A stretch of 55,522 bases of DNA. It comes from Solibacillus silvestris_B (lineage in GTDB: Bacteria > Bacillota > Bacilli > Bacillales_A > Planococcaceae). Each line of letters begins with the position of its first letter. Positions within the stretch are counted from its first letter, which is position 1. The notes below the pieces were generated by a model. It was not told the DNA's origin. It saw only the letters and a program-made list of their open reading frames with translations, and ran no database searches. A program made the position numbers and the translations under genes. The stretch is from assembly GCF_051967575.1 (NCBI RefSeq), contig NZ_JBQCJW010000021.1:1-55522 (forward strand). The letters run 5' to 3'. Below, one piece after another: positions 24,405 through 33,895 of the stretch.

Positions 24405-25130
24405 ATGACAAAAATACGAAATCAGATTGAGTTTGAAGTAAGTGGCGACTATGCGTTATTTACAGATCCGCTCATGAAGCTCGGCGGCGAGAAAATGACG
24501 ACACAAATCCCTACGTATCAGGCGCTGAAAGGCATTACAGAGTCGATTTACTGGAAGCCGAGCATTATTTGGATTATTGATGAAGTGCGTGTGATGCATC
24601 CGATTCGTATGGAATCAAAAGGAGTGCGCCCGATCAGCTTGTCTGGTGGCAACACACTTGCAAACTACAGTTATTTGCGTGATGTGAAGTATCAGGTGAA
24701 GGCACATTTCATCTTCAATGAACAGCGGCAGGATTTGAAGGAAGATTTTAACGAACATAAGCATCACAACATCGCGAAACGCTGTGTGAATGCGGGGGGA
24801 CGCCGGGATATTTTTCTCGGTACGCGTGAATGCCAGGGATATGTGGAGCCGTGCGAATTTGGGACAAACAAGGGATTTTATGACGACATCGACGAAATGC
24901 ATTTTGGTGTAATGGTGCACGGTATGAATTACCCTGATGAAACAGGCAAAAATCAACTGGAAACGAGACTTTGGCGACCAGTCATGGAAAAAGGGATTGT
25001 CAGGTTTATTTTACCCGAGGATTGCCCTCTTGTCAGACCGCTGCATGCGATGGAGCCAAAGTCATTCAAGTTAGGGGAATCGGTGGAACCGGTCGATGTT
25101 CTCGCACAGCAATTGGAGGTGAAAGAATGA
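24405..25130 (+). CDS. cas5c: CRISPR-associated protein Cas5c, crRNA-processing endonuclease of type I-C
   Basis: 241 residues, the Cas5d/Cas5c family that replaces Cas6 in type I-C and cuts pre-crRNA in the repeat to leave the ATTGAAAT-type 5' handle. The N-terminal RAMP fold FEVSGDYALFTDPLMKLGG is typical, as are CVNAGGRRDIFLGTRECQGYVEP and the C-terminal EDCPLVRPLHAMEP. AAGGAGGTG before the ATG at 24405 excludes the upstream TTG at 24396. Its stop overlaps the cas8c start as ATGA, so translation is coupled. It is presumably the enzyme that reads all three repeat variants and possibly the pseudo-repeat RNA. Confidence 0.97.
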   Translation: MTKIRNQIEFEVSGDYALFTDPLMKLGGEKMTTQIPTYQALKGITESIYWKPSIIWIIDEVRVMHPIRMESKGVRPISLSGGNTLANYSYLRDVKYQVKAHFIFNEQRQDLKEDFNEHKHHNIAKRCVNAGGRRDIFLGTRECQGYVEPCEFGTNKGFYDDIDEMHFGVMVHGMNYPDETGKNQLETRLWRPVMEKGIVRFILPEDCPLVRPLHAMEPKSFKLGESVEPVDVLAQQLEVKE

Positions 25131-27040
25131 GTTATTTACAAGCTTTGTACCGAACATATGAGGAAAACTTAGGTGAAGTCGGAAAGCCTCGGCGAAAAGA
25201 ATTCCGCAATGGGCAGACGGCGGAATATATGCTGCTGCCGACATCCCACACAACACAAACCGCGCATATTGAGGTACTGGTCGATCTGGAAGGGAATTTT
25301 TACGATGCGTATGTCCTCGAAAAAGAAAGCACGGTGCTGCCATTTTCAGAGGAATCAGGCGCAAGATCCGGTCAAAACTATGTACCGCATTTTCTCCACG
25401 ATAAATTAATGTTTGTAGCGGGAGATTATAAACGATTTGTGGAAGCAGACGAGAAAAAAGCGGCTGCATATGATGCCTACATCACCCAGCTTGCGGGATG
25501 GTGCACATCGGCCTACAGCCACCCTTATATCGAAGCGATTTATAACTATGTAAAAAAGGGGACCGTTATTGAGGATTTAGTGCAGAAGCATATTTTGCAT
25601 ACAGATGAAAACGGCCGGTTACTTAAAAAATGGACAGGGGAGCAAAATGAGCGCCCGAAAATTTTCGGTGTCATCGCATCAGAGCAGGAAGCGGCATTTG
25701 TCCGCTTTAATGTGCATATCCCTGGAGAAGTGGTGATACCGGTTTGGCGTAATCAGGACATTTTCACGTCCTTTATCGAATACTACAATACATTGCTTAA
25801 AGAAAAGGATCTCTGTTATGTGACAGGTGAAGAAGCCCCGCGTATTGAACGCCATCCGAATAAACTGCGCAATTCAGGCGATAAAGCAAAATTGATTTCC
25901 GCGAATGATGCGGCAGGTTTTACATATCGGGGACGCTTTACGACAAGCCTGGAAGCCGGCAATATCAGCTATGATGCCTCGCAAAAAGCCCATAATGCAC
26001 TCAAATGGCTTATTGAACGCCAGGGGAAAACGATCGACGGGCGCGTTTTTCTCGTGTGGGGTACGAAAAATCTGGATATTCCTTCGATATCGGACGATTT
26101 ATTTCACCAGAATGTTGAATGGGGAGAAGACTTTGATCTCTTCAAGGAAACCGAAAATAATGACGACCTGAAAGAGCAACTGGCCAAGCAGCATCGCGCA
26201 TTATTGGCCGGTCTTTCAAGGGATATTAAATTTGAAGAAAACAAAGATGAGAAAATTTATATTTTAACAATTGATGCTGCTACACCAGGCCGTCTCGCTG
26301 TTCTCTATTACAGAGAATACGATATGCAACTGTATTTTGATCAGCTGGCAGCATGGCATACAGAAGCGAGCTGGCGTCAAACACGCAAAAAAGACAATGG
26401 TTTAGTGCATTTTTACGGTGCACCATCATTTTATACGATTGCCCATGCCGCATATGGACCACGCCCGAGCGATAAAGTGGTCAAAGGTGTGATGGAGCGT
26501 TTAATTCCGTGTGTGCTTGATGGTCGGAATATTCCTATAGATATTGTGCGCAGTGCGATTGTTCGCGCGTCGAATCCGCAATTCTACAGTGAGACCTGGG
26601 AATGGGAGCAGGCATTGACCGTTGCTTGTTCATTAACTAGAAAAACCTATGAAAAGGAGGCTTTTACAGTGGCATTAGATACTAATTGCAAGGATCGGGA
26701 TTATTTATTCGGGCGTATGCTGGCCGTTGCCGATGTGCTTGAACGCCGGGCTTTAGGAAAAGAGGAGAACCGGGCGACAAATGCGCTGCGTTATATGAGC
26801 GCATTCCAAACAAATCCGCTTCGCACATGGCTGACGATCCAAAAAAACCTACAGCCATACCAGATGAAGCTTCGGGAAAAAGGTATCTATTATACGAGTT
26901 TAATAGATCAAATCGCATCGGAAATCCCGGTAGAACAATTTAATGACGAAGCTTTAAGCGGGAAATATTTGCTTGGCTACTACAGTCAACGCCAGGATTT
27001 ATACACAAAAAAGGATAAGGAAGGGGAAACGACAGAATGA
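25127..27040 (+). CDS. cas8c: Cascade large subunit Cas8c (Csd1)
   Basis: 637 residues, normal size for Csd1/Cas8c, the PAM-recognising subunit. The N-terminus MSYLQALYRTYEENLGEVGK and internal stretches such as RGRFTTSLEAGNISYDASQKAHNALKWL (around residue 265; part shown) and FLVWGTKN fit the family. The true start is the ATG at 25127 (GGAGGTGAAAGA upstream; overlaps the cas5c stop). The longer frame from 24971 is cas5c read in another frame. The C-terminal 123 codons contain an internal gene for Cas11c. The cas7c start overlaps its end by 4 bases. Confidence 0.97.
   Translation: MSYLQALYRTYEENLGEVGKPRRKEFRNGQTAEYMLLPTSHTTQTAHIEVLVDLEGNFYDAYVLEKESTVLPFSEESGARSGQNYVPHFLHDKLMFVAGDYKRFVEADEKKAAAYDAYITQLAGWCTSAYSHPYIEAIYNYVKKGTVIEDLVQKHILHTDENGRLLKKWTGEQNERPKIFGVIASEQEAAFVRFNVHIPGEVVIPVWRNQDIFTSFIEYYNTLLKEKDLCYVTGEEAPRIERHPNKLRNSGDKAKLISANDAAGFTYRGRFTTSLEAGNISYDASQKAHNALKWLIERQGKTIDGRVFLVWGTKNLDIPSISDDLFHQNVEWGEDFDLFKETENNDDLKEQLAKQHRALLAGLSRDIKFEENKDEKIYILTIDAATPGRLAVLYYREYDMQLYFDQLAAWHTEASWRQTRKKDNGLVHFYGAPSFYTIAHAAYGPRPSDKVVKGVMERLIPCVLDGRNIPIDIVRSAIVRASNPQFYSETWEWEQALTVACSLTRKTYEKEAFTVALDTNCKDRDYLFGRMLAVADVLERRALGKEENRATNALRYMSAFQTNPLRTWLTIQKNLQPYQMKLREKGIYYTSLIDQIASEIPVEQFNDEALSGKYLLGYYSQRQDLYTKKDKEGETTE
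26669..27040 (+). CDS. cas11c: Cas11c small subunit from an internal start in cas8c
   Basis: AAAAGGAGG (26652-26660) lies exactly 8 bases before an in-frame GTG at 26669, a far stronger ribosome site than expected inside a gene. It gives a separate 123-residue product, MALDTNCKDRDYLFGRMLA to the common stop. Internal initiation of Cas11c in cas8c is established for type I-C (Desulfovibrio vulgaris), and the size matches the alpha-helical small subunit that lines the Cascade belly and binds the non-target strand. The site is seen; expression is inferred from the known system. Confidence 0.88.
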   Translation: MALDTNCKDRDYLFGRMLAVADVLERRALGKEENRATNALRYMSAFQTNPLRTWLTIQKNLQPYQMKLREKGIYYTSLIDQIASEIPVEQFNDEALSGKYLLGYYSQRQDLYTKKDKEGETTE

Positions 27041-27870
27041 CTACATTAGACCACAAAATTGATTTTGCCGTTATTTTTACTGTAACAAATGCCAACCCGA
27101 ACGGTGACCCGCTTAACGGAAACCGCCCACGCCAAAATTTTGAAGGATACGGAGAGGTTTCGGATGTGGCGATCAAGCGCAAAATCCGCAACCGTCTGCA
27201 GGATATGGGAGAAGCGATTTTCGTACAATCCGACGACCGGGCAAACGATGGCTTCAAATCATTGAATGACCGTGCAGAATCGGTGCCGGAACTTGCTAAA
27301 ATCAAAAAAGACAAAAAAGGAAATGCCGATACATTCGCGCTTGTTGCTGCGCAAACTTGGTATGATGTCCGCGCTTTTGGACAAGTATTTGCATTCAAGG
27401 GAGATTCTTTATCTGTTGGAGTGCGTGGTCCTGTTTCAATTCATCCGGCTATCAGCATTGAGCCGATCAATATTACGAGCACGCAAATTACAAAATCGGT
27501 CAATTCTGTTACAGGCGACAAAAAAGGGTCGGATACTATGGGAATGAAGCATCGGGTAGACCGTGGCATTTACAAATTCGTCGGCAGTATTAATACACAG
27601 CTTGCCGAGAAGACAGGATTTACGAATGAAGATGCGCAAAAGTTAAAAGAGGCATTACTTTCCTTATTTGAAAATGATGCATCTTCTGCCCGCCCGGAAG
27701 GCTCGTTGGAAGTGAAAAAGGTGATTTGGTGGGAGCATAATTCAAAGCTTGGCCAATATTCTTCGGCAAAAGTACATCACTCGATTACGGTTACAGTGGA
27801 TGGAGACGAGCCTGTTGTTGACGTAGCTGGATTGGAAGGGTTAAAAGCGGATGTCCTTGAAGGCCGTTAA
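27037..27870 (+). CDS. cas7c: Cascade backbone protein Cas7c (Csd2)
   Basis: 277 residues. The Csd2 signature FTVTNANPNGDPLNGNRPR near residues 15-33 is complete, with the central VRGPVSIHPAISIEPINIT and a SDTMGMKHRVDRGIYKFVG segment. Several copies bind the crRNA spacer as the Cascade backbone. The ATG lies inside the cas8c stop (ATGA). Length and motifs are normal. Confidence 0.98.
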   Translation: MTTLDHKIDFAVIFTVTNANPNGDPLNGNRPRQNFEGYGEVSDVAIKRKIRNRLQDMGEAIFVQSDDRANDGFKSLNDRAESVPELAKIKKDKKGNADTFALVAAQTWYDVRAFGQVFAFKGDSLSVGVRGPVSIHPAISIEPINITSTQITKSVNSVTGDKKGSDTMGMKHRVDRGIYKFVGSINTQLAEKTGFTNEDAQKLKEALLSLFENDASSARPEGSLEVKKVIWWEHNSKLGQYSSAKVHHSITVTVDGDEPVVDVAGLEGLKADVLEGR

Positions 27871-28513
27871 TGAAGAGGACTATTTAATGTTGTCCGGCAT
27901 CCAGCATTTCCGCTTTTGTGCGCGGCAATGGGCATTGATCCATATCGAGCAGCAGTGGGAGGAAAATGTACGCACAATCGAGGGGCAATTTGTCCATCAG
28001 AAAGTGGATCAGCCGTTTATCCGCGAAAAGCGCCGCGATAAATTAATTGTGCGCGCGATGCCGGTAAAGTCACATGAATTACGCACGACAGGCATTTGCG
28101 ATGTGGTGGAATTTATCCAGGATCCTTCAGGCATCCCGCTTGTAAATGAAGCGGGAAATTACCGAGTGGTGCCTGTAGAATACAAGCGCGGAAAGCCAAA
28201 AAAAGGGGAGGAGGATGTGATGCAGCTTGTAGCCCAGGCAATGTGTCTGGAGGAAATGCTAGCATGTGAAGTACCGGTCGGCTATTTCTTTTATGATGAA
28301 GTGAAACGCCGTGAAGAAGTGGAAATTACCGAGGCGCTTAAAGAACAAGTCAGACAGCAATTTAAGCAAATGCATCATTATTTTTCCCGCCAGCATACAC
28401 CGAAAGTAAAGATGGGCAAGCACTGCAAAAGCTGCTCCCTCGAAAATCTTTGTATGCCGGTCTTAAACGAAACGCAAGATGTGAAGTCATATTTAAGAAG
28501 GTATCTCGCATGA
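27851..28513 (+). CDS. cas4: CRISPR-associated exonuclease Cas4
   Basis: 220 residues. The RecB-like nuclease core is shown by HFRFCARQWALIHIEQQW near residue 19, the GICDVVEF Asp, VPVEYKRGKPKK (the E-x-K motif) and a C-terminal cysteine cluster HCKSCSLENLCMP. Together with the first Cys this binds an Fe-S cluster. In type I-C, Cas4 works with Cas1-Cas2 to select PAM-containing prespacers and fix their orientation. The ATG at 27851 overlaps cas7c by 20 bases; an ATG at 27887 would remove the conserved DYLML segment, so the longer form is kept. Confidence 0.96.
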   Translation: MSLKAVNEEDYLMLSGIQHFRFCARQWALIHIEQQWEENVRTIEGQFVHQKVDQPFIREKRRDKLIVRAMPVKSHELRTTGICDVVEFIQDPSGIPLVNEAGNYRVVPVEYKRGKPKKGEEDVMQLVAQAMCLEEMLACEVPVGYFFYDEVKRREEVEITEALKEQVRQQFKQMHHYFSRQHTPKVKMGKHCKSCSLENLCMPVLNETQDVKSYLRRYLA

Positions 28514-29541
28514 GAAAATTACTGAATACATTATTCATCACAACACCGAATGCTTATTTGACCTTAAAGGGCGAGACGGTTGTAGTTTCCCATGACGAAG
28601 CTGTGCTTGGCCGTGTACCCCTGCACAATTTGGAAGCCATTTGTACGCTCGGCTATGCAGGAGCAAGTCCGATGCTTATGCATGCCTGTGCCGAGCGCAA
28701 TGTCTCCCTTACATTTTTGAATGCAAACGGCAAGTTTTTGGCGCGCGTCATTGGAGAAAGCAAGGGCAATGTCGTGCTGCGAAAAACGCAATACCGAATC
28801 TCGGATAGTGAAGTGGAAAGTGCCCGTATAGCCCGCAATTTTATATTTGCCAAAGTGGCGAACCAAAAATGGATGCTTGAACGTGCGACGCGTGATAATC
28901 CGATGCGTATCGATGTTCCCGAATTTAAACGAATTTCCCGGCGGCTTTCCGAAGATTTGAAGAAAATACTCGTTTGCGATGACCTTGAACTGCTGCGGGG
29001 ACTTGAAGGTCAGGCAGCGAATGCGTATTTTGGCTTGTTTGATCAAATGATTCTGCAGCAGAAGGACGCTTTTTATTTCAGAACAAGAAACCGTCGTCCA
29101 CCAACGGATAATGTCAATGCTTTATTGTCGTTTACGTACACGCTGTTGGCGAAAGATGTATCATCTGCGCTTGAAACGGTTGGTCTTGATGCTTATGTAG
29201 GGTTCTTGCATCGAGACCGGCCAGGGCGTGCATCGCTTGCGCTTGATGTAATGGAAGAACTGCGCGGTGTCATAGCGGACCGATTTGTTTTAAAGGTTAT
29301 TAATAAGAAAATGGTAGAGGCAAAAGATTTCGTGGTAAAAGAGAATGGGGCAGTGATACTTACGGATGATGGTCGAAAAAAGTATCTGCAAGCATGGCAG
29401 GAGCGGAAAAAGGAATCGTTGACCCATCCTTTCCTGAAAGAAAAAATGGATTGGGGATTAGTCCCGCATGCACAGGCAATGCTTTTAGCGCGTCATTTGC
29501 GCGGAGATCTGGAAGAATATCCACCATTTTTATGGAAATGA
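28510..29541 (+). CDS. cas1: CRISPR integrase Cas1 (type I-C)
   Basis: 343 residues. The two-domain Cas1 layout is visible: the beta-rich N-terminus MRKLLNTLFITTPNAYLTLK and the helical catalytic domain with LRGLEGQAANAYFGLFDQM (the conserved Glu), then VGLDAYVGFLHRDRPGRASLALDVMEELR (His and Asp of the active site; residues ~228-256, part shown). The ATG at 28510 overlaps the cas4 stop as ATGA; the frame extending to 28450 lacks a ribosome site. Integrates new spacers at the leader end with Cas2 and Cas4. Confidence 0.97.
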   Translation: MRKLLNTLFITTPNAYLTLKGETVVVSHDEAVLGRVPLHNLEAICTLGYAGASPMLMHACAERNVSLTFLNANGKFLARVIGESKGNVVLRKTQYRISDSEVESARIARNFIFAKVANQKWMLERATRDNPMRIDVPEFKRISRRLSEDLKKILVCDDLELLRGLEGQAANAYFGLFDQMILQQKDAFYFRTRNRRPPTDNVNALLSFTYTLLAKDVSSALETVGLDAYVGFLHRDRPGRASLALDVMEELRGVIADRFVLKVINKKMVEAKDFVVKENGAVILTDDGRKKYLQAWQERKKESLTHPFLKEKMDWGLVPHAQAMLLARHLRGDLEEYPPFLWK

Positions 29542-29550
29542 GGGATTGCT

Positions 29551-29841
29551 ATGCTGATTTTAGTCACATATGATGTCGTTACCAAAACAGCTGCCGGACG
29601 CAAACGTTTGCGCAAGGTTGCGAAAGAATGCGAGAACTACGGAGTACGCGTTCAAAATTCGGTTTTTGAGTGTGTAGTCGATGCCACCCAATTTAAGCAG
29701 CTGAAATTGCGCTTAGTCGATTTAATTGACGAAAATGAAGACAGCCTGCGTTTTTATCAGCTTGGCAATAATTATCAATCAAAAGTAGAGCATATTGGCG
29801 CAAAGGAAACGATCGAAGTGGAGGATGTGCTGATCTTGTAG
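29551..29841 (+). CDS. cas2: CRISPR-associated protein Cas2
   Basis: 96 residues, ferredoxin-like fold: MLILVTYDVVTKTAAGRKRL with the conserved Asp8, then CENYGVRVQNSVFECVVD and a final strand VEDVLIL. It bridges Cas1 dimers during spacer integration. ATGAGGGATTGCT provides the ribosome site 9 bases after the cas1 stop. Last gene of the cas operon, 163 bases before the first repeat of array 3. Confidence 0.97.
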   Translation: MLILVTYDVVTKTAAGRKRLRKVAKECENYGVRVQNSVFECVVDATQFKQLKLRLVDLIDENEDSLRFYQLGNNYQSKVEHIGAKETIEVEDVLIL

Positions 29842-29844
29842 GCT

Positions 29845-30004
29845 GGTGCGAATCGTAAGCTCACATGAAAACACTGGAGGATCCGCACCAATTTTTTGTT
29901 TGGAAATATGGTTTTTTGTTAGGTGGATGAGGTAGTTAGTTTTAGAGTGGTTTTCAAAAAAGTGTTTTTATGCGAATTTGGATAAATTTTTGTCCGTTTT
30001 CGCA
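29845..30004 (+). promoter_or_regulatory. Leader of CRISPR array 3 with conserved dyad
   Basis: GGTGCGAAT (29845-29853) and ATCCGCACC (29881-29889), one mismatch, are 27 bases apart and end 115 bases before the first repeat. AATTTTTTG follows, so here the hairpin could also terminate the cas operon. The leader ends in CGTTTTCGCA at the repeat border. Confidence 0.78.
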
Positions 30005-33000
30005 GTCTCTCCCTAGGCTGGGAGAGTGGATTGAAATGTACTGCAAGTGATTTGCAGTCAATTTACAACTGTCTCTCCCTAGGCTGGGAGAGTGGATTGA
30101 AATTCGGTATCATAAAGAGATCGGATATAATCATTTGTCTCTCCCTAGGCTGGGAGAGTGGATTGAAATAGCTTTTTGCTGGAGTAAAGATTCTTCAATT
30201 TCTGTCTCTCCCTAGGCTGGGAGAGTGGATTGAAATTTTTACGTCCCATTGCAATCACCCATTAGTAATTGTCTCTCCCTAGGCTGGGAGAGTGGATTGA
30301 AATTTCGATAATTGTGTCATACATAACTTCTGCGTGTCTCTCCCTAGGCTGGGAGAGTGGATTGAAATTTTGATACAAACAATTCTTGCTGATAGTCTTG
30401 CGTCTCTCCCTAGGCTGGGAGAGTGGATTGAAATTTCTTTTCCGTTTTCATTGTGACTAGTAAATTCATGTCTCTCCCTAGGCTGGGAGAGTGGATTGAA
30501 ATCGCACAATTTAATTTTAATCCCAACATTCGTCAGTCTCTCCCTAGGCTGGGAGAGTGGATTGAAATTCCTGCTGTTTCAGTTAAGAAATGGGCAAAAG
30601 GTCTCTCCCTAGGCTGGGAGAGTGGATTGAAATTTACGATAATCCCAATATATATCAGTATGGGCTACGTCTCTCCCTAGGCTGGGAGAGTGGATTGAAA
30701 TATCCTAATTCGTCATTCTTTTTGAAATTCCATGTCTCTCCCTAGGCTGGGAGAGTGGATTGAAATCCACCTAGAAGATATGGCAGATATCACATTATCA
30801 ACGTCTCTCCCTAGGCTGGGAGAGTGGATTGAAATCCGTTACTGATATATGAAGATAGTATTAAGGTGGTCTCTCCCTAGGCTGGGAGAGTGGATTGAAA
30901 TATCTTCATTGTCAATGCAGCACATAAATGGAAATAAGGTCTCTCCCTAGGCTGGGAGAGTGGATTGAAATCAGTTATTAAAACAGTAACGGCTCACATT
31001 AAGGCGGTCTCTCCCTAGGCTGGGAGAGTGGATTGAAATTCGTTCATGGATGGATGGCTTTTAATAAAACGTTGTCTCTCCCTAGGCTGGGAGAGTGGAT
31101 TGAAATAATTCGTTCTGCCTGTCGCTTCAACTTCCTACGTGTCTCTCCCTAGGCTGGGAGAGTGGATTGAAATAATTGACGCGCTTTTTCAATCTGTCCC
31201 ATTTTGTCTCTCCCTAGGCTGGGAGAGTGGATTGAAATCATGCATCATTTTGACGAACAGACCGTGCAAGAGTCTCTCCCTAGGCTGGGAGAGTGGATTG
31301 AAATGATGACAATACAATTAATATCAATAAGCAATGGTCTCTCCCTAGGCTGGGAGAGTGGATTGAAATAAAAGCTATCGCATCCACTACCACAACAGTA
31401 TTGGTCTCTCCCTAGGCTGGGAGAGTGGATTGAAATTGATAGAGTCCGTTAAATTTATTATTTTTTTAAAGTCTCTCCCTAGGCTGGGAGAGTGGATTGA
31501 AATCGCAATGGCAGCAACGATTGTAATGAACATTCTGTCTCTCCCTAGGCTGGGAGAGTGGATTGAAATTTATATAAAAATGGAGGATTTATTATGACAG
31601 TAGTCTCTCCCTAGGCTGGGAGAGTGGATTGAAATAAGTATTAGGTGCAGATGTATTGAATGAAGAAGTCTCTCCCTAGGCTGGGAGAGTGGATTGAAAT
31701 TAATGCAAACACTGAATAAAAACGGCATACCCATGTCTCTCCCTAGGCTGGGAGAGTGGATTGAAATCATGCTTGTATAAGGGGTTTCCGCATAAGGTAA
31801 ATGTCTCTCCCTAGGCTGGGAGAGTGGATTGAAATCTTAAAATCCACTGTAGAGGGAATTGCCAATGACAGTCTCTCCCTAGGCTGGGAGAGTGGATTGA
31901 AATTTTAAGCTAGACCGGGTGCTTAGGTGTATTTTTGTCTCTCCCTAGGCTGGGAGAGTGGATTGAAATTGATTGGAGTTTGCGCCAACTTGAAGTAGCA
32001 ATGTCTCTCCCTAGGCTGGGAGAGTGGATTGAAATCACAGATATGCGGAAGGCTTGTTTTCATTTTACGTCTCTCCCTAGGCTGGGAGAGTGGATTGAAA
32101 TTGCTCCGCCTCCTGATACGGTTGTATTTTGGAGTCTCTCCCTAGGCTGGGAGAGTGGATTGAAATACAACACGAAAAAATTATTGAGCACATGGGAAGT
32201 GTCTCTCCCTAGGCTGGGAGAGTGGATTGAAATAAAAAGGCGCTGAGAAAGGTATCTACAATTTAGACGTCTCTCCCTAGGCTGGGAGAGTGGATTGAAA
32301 TAAAAAGGCGCTGAGAAAGGTATCTACAATTTAGGTCTCTCCCTAGGCTGGGAGAGTGGATTGAAATCAATCGTTCGTTATCAGTCACAATGTCCACTCC
32401 TCGTCTCTCCCTAGGCTGGGAGAGTGGATTGAAATCCGGCAACAAAGCAATTAGGTTTAGATATTTCCTTGTCTCTCCCTAGGCTGGGAGAGTGGATTGA
32501 AATCATCGATAAAAATTTCAAGCGCATCCTTATCCTCGTCTCTCCCTAGGCTGGGAGAGTGGATTGAAATACCGCCTCTCGCTTTCGCTTTTCGGCTGCA
32601 TAAGGTCTCTCCCTAGGCTGGGAGAGTGGATTGAAATCTGAAAAGGCATCGCCAAACTTACCACCTAAATCGTCTCTCCCTAGGCTGGGAGAGTGGATTG
32701 AAATATAAAGTCGGTCGCTGCTGATTTCGTGATTACGTCCGTCTCTCCCTAGGCTGGGAGAGTGGATTGAAATACTTTTGGCTCGTATTCATTTTCAGTT
32801 GAATTGTCTCTCCCTAGGCTGGGAGAGTGGATTGAAATTGGCGAAAACCAGGCAAAGATGAAGCATCATACAAGTCTCTCCCTAGGCTGGGAGAGTGGAT
32901 TGAAATAATAATTTAAGTATTTAATTGTGAATTTCATATTGTCTCTCCCTAGGCTGGGAGAGTGGATTGAAATCTGATATTCAATAAATAGTTTTGGTAA

Positions 33001-33641
33001 TCTACGTGTCTCTCCCTAGGCTGGGAGAGTGGATTGAAATATCAACCCTTGATTCAACGACTTCTGCGTAGGCGTCTCTCCCTAGGCTGGGAGAGTGGAT
33101 TGAAATTTCAGTTCCATTACATGGATAGCGAATTACCAAATGTCTCTCCCTAGGCTGGGAGAGTGGATTGAAATATTGATTGCTTCCGGCATTTCTAATA
33201 AAAGATTGTCTCTCCCTAGGCTGGGAGAGTGGATTGAAATTAAAATGCTTGACGGAGCAAACTACTTCCAAACGTCTCTCCCTAGGCTGGGAGAGTGGAT
33301 TGAAATATTTGAGCGCATGCGTATGCAAGCTATTACTGAGTCTCTCCCTAGGCTGGGAGAGTGGATTGAAATGACACATTCGCCGCTTTTTTGCCTGTAT
33401 CAATTTTGTCTCTCCCTAGGCTGGGAGAGTGGATTGAAATAAAAAAAGAACGGCAGCTCATCGTTATGTCCTATCGTCTCTCCCTAGGCTGGGAGAGTGG
33501 ATTGAAATATCAGGGAATCAAACTGGATGGAATATTAGCTAATGTCTCTCCCTAGGCTGGGAGAGTGGATTGAAATAGCAAGCTCCGCATTATTTGATGC
33601 TAATTTACGTCTCTCCCTAGGCTGGGAGAGTGGTTTGAAAT
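30005..33641 (+). CRISPR. CRISPR array 3 (type I-C), 55 repeats and 54 spacers
   Basis: By position count there are 54 perfect 33-nt repeats (30005-30037 to 33544-33576) and a terminal variant (33609-33641, GTGGTTTGAAAT instead of GTGGATTGAAAT). They enclose 54 spacers of 32-37 nt. Stem arms CTCTCCC and GGGAGAG are perfectly complementary around TAGGCT. It lies directly downstream of cas2 with a leader between, so it is the array most likely still growing. Spacer 4 (30237-30270) equals spacer 3 of array 1. Spacers 34 and 35 (32234-32268, 32302-32334) are the same sequence ending 2 bases apart. Spacer 24 (31570-31602) contains a ribosome site and ATG, as if taken from a gene start. Confidence 0.99.
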
Positions 33642-33895
33642 CCGTTTACGTTTATGCTTTGGCACTCACTCATTGCCGGAGTCTATGTAAGTGGGAAAAC
33701 AAGGCTCATGAAAATTAAAATATGGACCATTATAATACTCGATCTATTGCGGAAATTAATGTTTCGTTGAATAGTTCGAGTTTTGTTATTGAATTTAAAT
33801 TTTGAAAATGATAGAAATTCCACATTTAAGAAAGTCTTAAGAATTTTCCGCACTTATTCTAAAGATTTGGCGTTTATAATGATAAGGAATGAGAT

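Noticed and set aside
24971..25126. N-terminal extension of cas8c
   Set aside because: It is cas5c read in another frame; the ATG at 25127 has a good ribosome site and the family's normal N-terminus.
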